DNA of 5,295 nucleotides from Peptococcaceae bacterium (GTDB lineage: Bacteria; Bacillota; Desulfotomaculia; Desulfotomaculales; Desulfocucumaceae): the NCBI GenBank assembly GCA_013336365.1, contig JAAXTT010000106.1, positions 1 through 5,295 of the forward strand. The letters run 5' to 3'. The notes below the pieces were generated by a model, which was given only the letters and a program-made list of their open reading frames with translations, ran no database searches and was not told the DNA's origin. Of the stretch, positions 1-5,295 are shown piece after piece (the first letter of the stretch is position 1; each line of letters opens with the position of its first letter). The position numbers were made by a program, and so were the translations under genes.

Positions 1-816
1 TTTAATAATGCCAATAAGGATATTTATGGAGTCAGCGCTCTTTTTTATGATGTCTACACCGATGCAATGCATTACCATAAGGAAACCGGAGGATTGTTCA
101 ACCCTTTATTGGGAGCGGAGATTGTTCAGCTCGGGTATGACAAAAGCTTTGATTCTCTTTCAGGTGATAATCAAAGGGAGAATTTGCGGAAAGCTCAGGG
201 AGAGGCTGTAATTGAGCCGGAACAATCTTCGGATTCAGAGCCGAAATTATACTTGGCCCGGTTGCCTCAGGGAGTCATGCTGGATTTTGGTGGAATAGCA
301 AAGGGTTGGACTGCCCAACAGGCAAGGGAGAGGATTTGCAGCTCACTTGAGAATGGGTTTATTGATGCGGGGGGAGATATTATTGCCTGGGGAACTGATC
401 CTGAGGGGGATCCTTGGCATATAGGAGTTGCCGACCCGATAGATAACGCCGGGGATATTGCTGAGTTTAGCTTAAAAGGCGAGATTGGGGTTGCCACCAG
501 CAGTGTTGTGAAGAGACACTGGTATGACTCGAAAGACATGTTGCAAAACCACATTATTGACCCCCGTACAGGTCTTTCTGCTGATTCTGATTTTATCCAA
601 GCAACAGTATTGGCTCCTAATTTGTTGGAAGCAGAGATCTTCGCTAAATGCTTGCTTATTCTAGGTTCGGAGCAGGGTCCGGATTGGTTTGGAGAAATAC
701 GACCTGATCTGGCTTTTCTGGCAGTTGATAAAAATGGAATATTATCGACAAATACCAGATTGGATCATTACTGTTTTAATTTGGAGGTGAATGCATATGT
801 CCGTGTTTTCAACTGA
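1..816 (+). CDS. apbE: ApbE-like FAD:protein FMN transferase, 5' end outside window
   Basis: The frame is open from base 1 to a TGA at 814-816, giving 271 visible residues. ApbE proteins usually run 300-350 residues, so the N-terminus, with any lipoprotein signal, is missing. ApbE enzymes move FMN from FAD onto a Ser/Thr of a target flavoprotein, usually on the outer face of the membrane in Gram-positives. Visible family motifs, in window-residue numbers, are: TGGLFNP near 28-34, LDFGGIAKGW at 94-103, the DAGGD turn at 122-126, TSSVVKRHW at 166-174 and HIIDPRTG at 184-191. After these comes the helix AEIFAK (211-216). Many ApbE proteins have A-D-x-x-A-T at this place, with Asp and Thr binding Mg2+, so this copy has Glu and Lys instead. 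The gene overlaps the ferric-reductase-like gene by 20 bases, suggesting translational coupling. The family is secure; activity and target are inferred. Confidence 0.93.
   Translation, partial: FNNANKDIYGVSALFYDVYTDAMHYHKETGGLFNPLLGAEIVQLGYDKSFDSLSGDNQRENLRKAQGEAVIEPEQSSDSEPKLYLARLPQGVMLDFGGIAKGWTAQQARERICSSLENGFIDAGGDIIAWGTDPEGDPWHIGVADPIDNAGDIAEFSLKGEIGVATSSVVKRHWYDSKDMLQNHIIDPRTGLSADSDFIQATVLAPNLLEAEIFAKCLLILGSEQGPDWFGEIRPDLAFLAVDKNGILSTNTRLDHYCFNLEVNAYVRVFN
783..789 (+). promoter_or_regulatory. Ribosome binding site GGAGGTG that sets the start of the ferric-reductase-like gene
   Basis: GGAGGTG lies inside the end of the ApbE gene. It is only 1 base from the ATG at 791 but 7 bases from the ATG at 797. 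The second spacing is normal, so translation most likely begins at 797, two codons later than the longest open frame. Confidence 0.75.
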
Positions 817-1387
817 TTTTATTTTAGGGGTGTCAGCATGGCAATTGATTAGAGCTGCAGGTCTTACTTCATATATGCTGCTTTTTTTGTCCACAGCTTT
901 AGGACTTCTGCAAAGCAGCCGGATAATGCCCAAAAAATCCAGACCTTATATAGTTGATTTCCATTCCAGTCTAAGTTGGCTAAGTCTGATCGCCATATTT
1001 ATCCATATTACGGCACTCTATTTTCATAAATTTATCCCCTTTTCAATCACAGAGATATTGGTTCCCTTTACCTCAGATTTTAAACCCTTGGAAACCGGTG
1101 CCGGTATTATTGTGCTATATTTTATTTCCATATTAATATTAAGCCACATATTGAAAAGAAAATTTGGCTTTGCAACCTGGAGGGCTATTCACTATCTGTC
1201 TTATATAGGATTCTTTACAGCGTTATTTCACGGATTTTATGTTGGGACTGACAGCAGAGAGCCTTTTGTTTATGGTATGTATTTGACTACTGCAGTGATT
1301 GTGGCATTATTATCGTGTATTCGATGGGGGTTGTATTTATCCCGGAAAGGGACTCGGGGTGTGAATATAAAAGAAGGGCAAACCTAA
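797..1387 (+). CDS. Ferric-reductase-like transmembrane haem protein
   Basis: This encodes a 196-residue integral membrane protein of the ferric reductase-like / YedZ (MsrQ)-like family, which holds b-type haem between helices and passes electrons across the membrane. About five hydrophobic helices are visible, near residues 15-38, 55-76, 100-118, 130-150 and 157-181. Histidines placed as haem ligands are H56 (DFHSSLSW), H70 (IFIH), H132 (AIHYLSY) and H145 (LFHGFYVGTD). The F-x-H-G-x-x-x-G-T-D-S ending of the fourth helix is typical of the bacterial group. There is no NAD(P)H- or FAD-binding domain, so it needs a partner. The overlap with the ApbE gene suggests that partner is a protein carrying ApbE-attached FMN, perhaps encoded upstream. 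The start at 797 is chosen from the ribosome binding site. The last codons lie inside the terminator hairpin. Family call is good; electron donor and acceptor are unknown. Confidence 0.88.
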   Translation: MSVFSTDFILGVSAWQLIRAAGLTSYMLLFLSTALGLLQSSRIMPKKSRPYIVDFHSSLSWLSLIAIFIHITALYFHKFIPFSITEILVPFTSDFKPLETGAGIIVLYFISILILSHILKRKFGFATWRAIHYLSYIGFFTALFHGFYVGTDSREPFVYGMYLTTAVIVALLSCIRWGLYLSRKGTRGVNIKEGQT

Positions 1388-1416
1388 AAAGTTGGTTTGC
1401 CCTTCTTTTATATTCA
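1362..1416. terminator. Perfect 23-bp inverted repeat, likely bidirectional intrinsic terminator
   Basis: Bases 1362-1384 pair without mismatch with 1394-1416 around a 9-base loop (TAAAAAGTT). The core is GGGCAAACC/GGTTTGCCC, followed on the 3' side by TTCTTTTATATT. Because the outer stem is A-rich on one arm and T-rich on the other, both strands read a GC-containing stem followed by a T-rich stretch. It can therefore stop the + strand redox operon and the convergent minus-strand gene that ends at 1470. The left arm lies within the coding end of the ferric-reductase-like gene, whose TAA is at 1385-1387. Confidence 0.85.
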
Positions 1417-1469
1417 TCCGGTCGCTTTAAGAAAGCTTGCTTTTGAGCTGAGTTCAGCTTTATTTCCGG

Positions 1470-1793
1470 TTATAGATCATTTTTATCCCACTCGGCAATA
1501 AGCTCTGCCAATTCATCTTTCATAACAGGTATACGGCTTTCGGTGACACTGCAGTTAAGACATTTATCAGCCTTAAATCCCTGGTCGGTACATTTATTCA
1601 GGACCTCTTGGGAGCAACCGTAGTTTCCGCATTCACTGCATCTGAATATAGGGTTTTTACAGGTGTGCTCACCTTTAATTCCGGAGCAATGGGCAATATT
1701 TGCTTTCTCTTCATCCGTCATGTCAATATGGCGTTTTTGATTCAGACGAACACCTCTTCGCCAGGATTTAATGTTTGGATTCATTTTCGGCAT
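1470..1793 (-). CDS. Small cysteine-rich putative metal-binding protein, unrecognised
   Basis: This encodes a 107-residue soluble protein that I do not recognise as a named family. The N-terminal ~30 residues are basic (KSWRRGVRLNQKRH). Residues 36-81 hold eight cysteines at 36, 45, 52, 55, 60, 68, 78 and 81, spaced C-x8-C-x6-C-x2-C-x4-C-x7-C-x9-C-x2-C, and the C-terminus is acidic (DELAELIAEWDKNDL). Two CxxC pairs (CSEC and CLNC) and the surrounding cysteines suggest a zinc-ribbon-like or other metal-cluster fold; this is inference. There is no signal peptide or membrane segment, so it should be cytoplasmic. The open frame extends to a GTG at 1802, but the ATG at 1793 is preferred because AGGGGTG lies six bases before it. 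It is a single gene with its own promoter, convergent with the ferric-reductase-like gene and divergent from the ATPase gene. Confidence 0.75.
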   Translation of the reverse strand: MPKMNPNIKSWRRGVRLNQKRHIDMTDEEKANIAHCSGIKGEHTCKNPIFRCSECGNYGCSQEVLNKCTDQGFKADKCLNCSVTESRIPVMKDELAELIAEWDKNDL

Positions 1794-1799
1794 AACTCC

Positions 1800-1806
1800 C
1801 ACCCCT
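1800..1806 (-). promoter_or_regulatory. Ribosome binding site AGGGGTG of the Cys-rich gene
   Basis: Read on the minus strand, AGGGGTG is followed by six bases and then the ATG at 1793. An overlapping GTGGGAG at 1802-1796 is only two bases from that ATG and 11 from the next ATG at 1784, so the 1793 start fits best. Confidence 0.55.
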
Positions 1807-1835
1807 TTTTTGATAAGTCTTCATCTGTATAATAC

Positions 1836-1874
1836 AATTATTGATGCTTGTAGTAGTGATGTCAATCAATAATT
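1836..1874. repeat. 10-bp perfect inverted repeat overlapping the promoter, possible operator
   Basis: AATTATTGAT at 1836-1845 and ATCAATAATT at 1865-1874 are exact reverse complements separated by 19 bases. One arm covers the -10 box of the minus-strand promoter, and the other touches the first base of its -35 box and extends upstream. The arm centres are 29 bp apart, close to three helical turns, as expected for a protein binding both on one face of the DNA. AT-rich repeats can also arise by chance, so the operator role is inferred. Confidence 0.4.
1837..1865 (-). promoter_or_regulatory. Sigma-A-type promoter of the Cys-rich gene
   Basis: On the minus strand, TTGACA (1865-1860) is a perfect -35 box. 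It is followed by a 17-base spacer and AATAAT (1842-1837), five of six matches to the -10 consensus. Transcription would start near 1830, leaving a leader of roughly 35-40 bases before the ATG at 1793. Confidence 0.7.
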
Positions 1875-1923
1875 AATTGTTTTTAGCTATTATTTATTAG
1901 GGGATTGTTGGAGGACTGAAGGG

Positions 1924-2024
1924 AAATCAAGTAAGGATGAAGCTATAAATGATTTTATTAAAATTATTAATGGTAGAATCAGTATAGTTGGTTCATAATA
2001 AAGATAATATTTTAAATCAAGTAA
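1924..2024. repeat. 11-bp direct repeat in the leader region of the ATPase gene
   Basis: AAATCAAGTAA occurs at 1924-1934 and again at 2014-2024, exactly 90 bases apart. A second short repeat, TAATGGTAG, is at 1968-1976 and 2022-2030. The surrounding non-coding stretch (1875-2037) is AT-rich. I see no convincing -35/-10 pair for the ATPase gene, no terminator and no riboswitch core in it. Confidence 0.35.
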
Positions 2025-2037
2025 TGGTAGGGAATTG

Positions 2038-2044
2038 AAGGTGA
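2038..2044 (+). promoter_or_regulatory. Ribosome binding site AAGGTGA of the first ATPase gene
   Basis: AAGGTGA is followed by a six-base spacer and the ATG at 2051, supporting that start. The N-terminal residues after it match the usual N-terminal domain of cation ATPases. Confidence 0.7.
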
Positions 2045-2050
2045 CTTATT

Positions 2051-4585
2051 ATGACAGAACAACTGATTAATGAGCTGAAGGGACTGACTACCTCAGAGGT
2101 AGCCGGGCTTCAAGAACAATATGGAAAGAATGAGCTGGTGCCGGAAAAGAAAGAAAATATCTTTCATAAAATCTTTCAGGTTATTACCGAGCCGATGTTT
2201 TTATTGCTGATTTTCGCGGCAACAATCTATTTTATTTTGGGTGAACCAAAGGATGGGGCTATAATGCTTACCTTTGTTGTCGGGATAATCAGCATTGAAG
2301 CAATCCAGGAATGGAAAACTGATCGGACCTTAAAAGCTCTGAAGGATCTGTCGGCTCCCCGGACAAAGGTGCTTCGTGATGGAGAGGAAAGGATAATTAA
2401 CAGCACAGAGATAGTTCCCGGGGACATTATCTATCTTGCGGAAGGGGTTAAAATACCGGCAGATGGATTTGTAGTAAGAGCAAGCACATTATGTGTTGAT
2501 GAATCTTCTTTAACCGGTGAGTCCTTGGGTGTTTGGAAGGTTACTTGTGAGAATTCAAGGAATGAAAACAACAATTTCTGGCGGCGTGATTATTGTTATG
2601 CAGGAACACTTGTTATACAAGGAACCGGGATTATCCGGGTTGACAAAACAGGACTGTCAACTGAATATGGGAAGATTGGCAAAGATATTGCAATTGCTGT
2701 GGTTGGAGAAACACCCTTACAAAAACAGACAAGAAGGCTGGTTAAATTAAGCGGAGGAATTGCTGCCGCACTATTTGTATTGGTAGGAGTTGTAACGTTT
2801 TTCAATATACCGGATCATATTTTAAAAAGCAGAATTATTGAAAGCATTCTAGCAGGAATTACTCTGGCAATGGCCATGATTCCAGAGGAGTTCCCGGTTA
2901 TTCTAACTGTATTCTTGTCTATGGGAGCTTGGAGGCTGGCAAAGAAACAATCACTGGTCAGAAGACTTCCTTCGGTTGAAACGCTGGGTGCAGTTTCGGT
3001 TCTCTGTGTTGATAAGACCGGTACAATAACCCTCAATAAGATGGCGATAAGAGAAGTCTACAGTATTTCTGAGGATAAAAATCATTTGGCAAAGGTTATG
3101 GGTATGGGATGTAAGCTTGATGCCTATGATCCGATGGAAAAAGCTATGGTAGCTTACTGTGAGGAAAATGGCATTTCAAGGGAAATTATTTTTGGTGGGC
3201 AGCTTTTAAAAGAATATGCATTTACTGATGAAACAAAAATGATGGGTCATGTTTGGAAAAACGGAGTAAATATTGTTGTTGCAGCAAAAGGATCACCTGA
3301 ACACCTCCTGAAAATTTGCAATATTTCTAATGATAAAAGAAAAATAGCAGAGGACAAAATTTATGAAATGTCTAAGCTGGGTCTTCGTGTTATAGCTGTA
3401 GGGCAGATGGTGATTGAAAATGGAAATAATATCCCGGATACCCTGTTGGATTGTAGACTTGAACTTTTGGGTATAGTTGGTCTTGCAGATCCACCAAGAG
3501 AATCTGTAAAGGAAGATATAAAAACATGTACAAAGGCAGGAGTACGTGTTGTGATGATCACAGGTGACAGTGGAATTACTGCAAGCTCTATAGCGAATCA
3601 GGTCAATATGCCAAACAGTGATAAGATAATTACCGGCAATGAGCTTAATAATATGAATCAGAAAGAACTAAGGGAAAGAGTGAGGGATGTAAGCATTTTT
3701 TCCAGAGTTCTTCCTGAACATAAGATGCGGATAGTTAAAGCTTTTAAGGATAATGGGGAAGTTGTTGCAATGACCGGGGATGGGGTTAACGATGCACCTG
3801 CATTAAAATATGCGGATATAGGAATAGCAATGGGAAAACGCGGCTCCGAGGTCTCAAGGGAGGCAGCAGATCTGATACTGCTGGATGATAATTTTTCAAC
3901 AATTGTCGATACCATTAAGGATGGCAGAAGGATTTACGATAATATAAAAAAGGCGGTAGGCTATGTTTTCACTATCCATATACCAATCGCATTTGCTTCT
4001 CTGCTGGCACCTATGATGGGAATAAATCCGGCGAGCTTATTGCTGTTGCCGTTACATGTTGTTTTACTAGAGCTTGTGATTGACCCAACCTGTTCAATTG
4101 TACTGGAACGCCAGCCGGCGGAAAAAGACATTATGCAGAGACCGCCAAGAAGCCCAAAAGAAAAGCTCTTAACAGTGGCAATGTTATCTAAGAGTGTAAT
4201 CCAAGGCCTGGCAATATTTGGAGCATCCTTTGGAATGTACTGCTATTTTATATACCAATACCCGAGTAATGCCTCTCTAGCCAGAACAATGGGACTTAGC
4301 AGTATGTTGATTTCCAATATGCTGCTTGTGCAGGTAAACAGCTCTAATACAGAGTCTGTGTTCAAAACCTTCAAAAGGCAGATTAAGGATATTGGTATGT
4401 GGGCAGTTATTCTTTTCACCATAGTGGGGTTATTTGTTATGATTTATACACCACTAAATGAATTTTTAAAATTAACCTCATTATCACCGGCACAATTGCT
4501 TTTATCAGCAGGGATATCATGCATAGCAGTGCTTTGGTATGAACTTATAAAAGCAGGTAAGAAGGTATTTGTAAATAAGCCATAA
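2051..4585 (+). CDS. P-type cation-transporting ATPase (P2-like, PEEFP subgroup)
   Basis: This is a complete 844-residue ATP-driven cation pump of the plasma membrane. In order: the N-terminal cation-ATPase domain (~1-35); M1-M2 (~47-86); the actuator domain with TGES at 155-158; M3-M4 (~233-292) with PEEFP at 278-282; phosphorylation site DKTGT with Asp321; a compact nucleotide-binding domain with KGSPE at 413-417; the hinge motifs DPPR (480-483) and TGD (504-506); TGDGVNDAP at 575-583; then M5-M10 (~635-834). All catalytic motifs are intact. M6 reads ELVIDPTCS (674-682) where SERCA has NLVTDGLPA, and M5 has FTIHIPIA. I recall both, with PEEFP, from a bacterial group often annotated generically as cation- or calcium-transporting ATPase, so the ion is not settled. 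After TGES the usual PV-x-K is replaced by LGVWK. It probably forms an operon with the second ATPase gene 46 bp downstream. Confidence 0.95.
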   Translation: MTEQLINELKGLTTSEVAGLQEQYGKNELVPEKKENIFHKIFQVITEPMFLLLIFAATIYFILGEPKDGAIMLTFVVGIISIEAIQEWKTDRTLKALKDLSAPRTKVLRDGEERIINSTEIVPGDIIYLAEGVKIPADGFVVRASTLCVDESSLTGESLGVWKVTCENSRNENNNFWRRDYCYAGTLVIQGTGIIRVDKTGLSTEYGKIGKDIAIAVVGETPLQKQTRRLVKLSGGIAAALFVLVGVVTFFNIPDHILKSRIIESILAGITLAMAMIPEEFPVILTVFLSMGAWRLAKKQSLVRRLPSVETLGAVSVLCVDKTGTITLNKMAIREVYSISEDKNHLAKVMGMGCKLDAYDPMEKAMVAYCEENGISREIIFGGQLLKEYAFTDETKMMGHVWKNGVNIVVAAKGSPEHLLKICNISNDKRKIAEDKIYEMSKLGLRVIAVGQMVIENGNNIPDTLLDCRLELLGIVGLADPPRESVKEDIKTCTKAGVRVVMITGDSGITASSIANQVNMPNSDKIITGNELNNMNQKELRERVRDVSIFSRVLPEHKMRIVKAFKDNGEVVAMTGDGVNDAPALKYADIGIAMGKRGSEVSREAADLILLDDNFSTIVDTIKDGRRIYDNIKKAVGYVFTIHIPIAFASLLAPMMGINPASLLLLPLHVVLLELVIDPTCSIVLERQPAEKDIMQRPPRSPKEKLLTVAMLSKSVIQGLAIFGASFGMYCYFIYQYPSNASLARTMGLSSMLISNMLLVQVNSSNTESVFKTFKRQIKDIGMWAVILFTIVGLFVMIYTPLNEFLKLTSLSPAQLLLSAGISCIAVLWYELIKAGKKVFVNKP

Positions 4586-4614
4586 ATTGATTTGATCAGC
4601 AATATAAGTTGGGC

Positions 4615-4624
4615 AGGAGAGGTG
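4615..4624 (+). promoter_or_regulatory. Ribosome binding site AGGAGAGGTG of the second ATPase gene
   Basis: AGGAGAGGTG contains AGGAGA and AGAGGTG matches to the anti-Shine-Dalgarno sequence and ends seven bases before the ATG at 4632. The 46-bp gap between the two ATPase genes has no hairpin terminator, consistent with co-transcription. Confidence 0.75.
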
Positions 4625-4631
4625 CAATTTT

Positions 4632-5295
4632 ATGCAGAAGGACCGGACTAAATATTGGAGTTTACCTACAGCCACTGCAATGCAGCATTTTTATTCCGGC
4701 ATAAATGGGCTAACCTCGGAAAATGCAGCATTGAGACTAAAAGAGAATGGCGATAATTCTATAAAAGAACAGAAAAAAACTTCTCAGCTAATGATGTTTT
4801 TTAATCAATTTAAAAATCCGATTGTAATAATTCTGATTATTGCAACCGGAATATCATTGGTGACAGGTGAATTGATTGATGCAAGTATTATTTTTCTGAT
4901 TGTATTGGCAAGTTCAGTTTTAAGCTTTCTGCATGAGTATAGTGCCAGCAACGCATTGGAAGAGCTTAGAGAGAAAGTTCAAGTCAAGTCTTTGGTTATG
5001 CGTGACGGAAAGCTTATTGAGATTCCTTCCAGGGAGCTGGTTGTTGGTGATATTATCCAGCTTTCGGCCGGGAGTCTTGTTCCGGCTGATGGCTTGATTT
5101 TAGAAAGCCTTGATTTATCGGTTAATCAGTCTATTCTCACCGGGGAATCATTGCCAACTGAAAAAAATTCGGGGGTTGTTTCTGAAGATGTAGGAGTGAT
5201 AGAACGGACAAACTGTGTCTTTATGGGCACAAATGTTCAAAATGGAAGTGCGAGGGTGCTTATTGTAGAAACCGGAGAAAATACTGAATTTGGAG
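4632..5295 (+). CDS. MgtA-type magnesium/cation P-type ATPase, 3' end outside window
   Basis: The frame is open from the ATG at 4632 to the window end, giving 221 N-terminal residues of a pump that should be about 850-900 residues. The order is: N-terminal cation-ATPase domain starting YWSLPTATAM (8-17) and continuing through GLTSENAALRL (26-36); M1 (~62-79) and M2 (~82-101); then the actuator domain with VVGDIIQLSAG (137-147), LVPADG (149-154) and LTGESLPTEK (169-178). The pattern DLSVNQSxLTGESLP followed by C-V-F-M-G-T-N-V (195-202) and G-x-A-x-V-L-I-V-x-T-G is characteristic of the MgtA/MgtB magnesium-translocating subfamily. The phosphorylation site and ion-binding helices lie beyond the window, so the substrate is a family-based inference. 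It differs clearly in sequence from the ATPase just upstream, so this is not a recent duplication. A strong ribosome binding site supports the start. Confidence 0.9.
   Translation, partial: MQKDRTKYWSLPTATAMQHFYSGINGLTSENAALRLKENGDNSIKEQKKTSQLMMFFNQFKNPIVIILIIATGISLVTGELIDASIIFLIVLASSVLSFLHEYSASNALEELREKVQVKSLVMRDGKLIEIPSRELVVGDIIQLSAGSLVPADGLILESLDLSVNQSILTGESLPTEKNSGVVSEDVGVIERTNCVFMGTNVQNGSARVLIVETGENTEFG

Noticed and set aside
8..211. A 67-codon + strand frame inside the ApbE gene
   Set aside because: It lies in another frame of a gene whose reading is secured by family motifs, so it is an overlap shadow.
1446..1459. AGCTGA/TCAGCT palindrome as a second terminator for the Cys-rich gene
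   Set aside because: The stem is short with a 2-base gap and is not followed by a T-run on either strand. The 23-bp hairpin at 1362-1416 explains termination better.
1608..1832. A + strand 74-codon open frame opposite the Cys-rich gene
   Set aside because: It is antisense to a better-supported gene with a promoter and ribosome binding site, has no clear ribosome binding site of its own, and its translation shows no recognisable motif.
1828..1833. Perfect TATAAT on the + strand as a promoter for the ATPase gene
   Set aside because: The closest -35-like hexamer, TTGATA at 1810-1815, is only 12 bases away, and nothing suitable lies 16-18 bases upstream. The site is also more than 200 bases from the gene.
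1952..1964. ATTTTA-T-TAAAAT palindrome as an operator
   Set aside because: It is made only of A and T in an AT-rich region, where such palindromes are common by chance, and no promoter is recognisable around it.
1875..2037. A metal riboswitch (yybP-ykoY or M-box type) upstream of the ATPase gene
   Set aside because: I looked for the conserved cores of these classes and did not find them. There is also no terminator hairpin that could be switched before the ribosome binding site.

Overview
The window looks like chromosomal DNA from a low-GC, Gram-positive-type bacterium, most probably an anaerobic member of the Clostridia (Bacillota). This is inferred from the AT-rich composition, frequent AGA/AGG/ATA codons, strong purine-rich ribosome binding sites (GGAGGTG, AAGGTGA, AGGAGAGGTG), a near-consensus sigma-A-type promoter, and the pairing of an ApbE-like protein with a ferric-reductase-like membrane protein. 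No species is claimed.

Left part (1-1416, + strand): the 3' portion of an ApbE-type FAD:protein FMN transferase overlaps, by 20 bases, a small multi-helix ferric-reductase-like haem membrane protein. This looks like the tail of a redox operon that handles covalently bound flavin and transmembrane electron transfer. Its target, perhaps an FMN-binding-domain protein, would lie upstream, outside the window. The operon ends in a perfect 23-bp hairpin that begins inside the last codons of the second gene and probably terminates transcription from both sides.

Middle (1417-2050): a convergent minus-strand gene encodes an unrecognised ~107-residue protein with eight cysteines, likely metal-binding. 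It has a well-formed promoter (TTGACA, 17-nt spacer, AATAAT) overlapped by a perfect 10-bp inverted repeat that could be an operator. The remaining ~175 bp upstream of the next gene are AT-rich. They carry an 11-bp direct repeat but no promoter or riboswitch that I can defend.

Right part (2051-5295, + strand): two P-type cation ATPase genes lie in tandem, 46 bp apart, without a terminator between them. The first is complete (844 aa). It belongs to a P2-like group with a PEEFP motif in M4 and an E-L-x-I-D-P-x-C-S pattern in M6, which differs from the SERCA calcium sites, so its ion is uncertain. The second is cut by the window end and resembles MgtA-type magnesium/cation ATPases. Together they suggest a divalent-cation transport operon. 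I see no CRISPR array, tRNA, rRNA, insertion sequence or phage gene. Apart from the unrecognised Cys-rich protein and the unusual ion-site residues, I found no clear sign of a previously undescribed multi-gene system.
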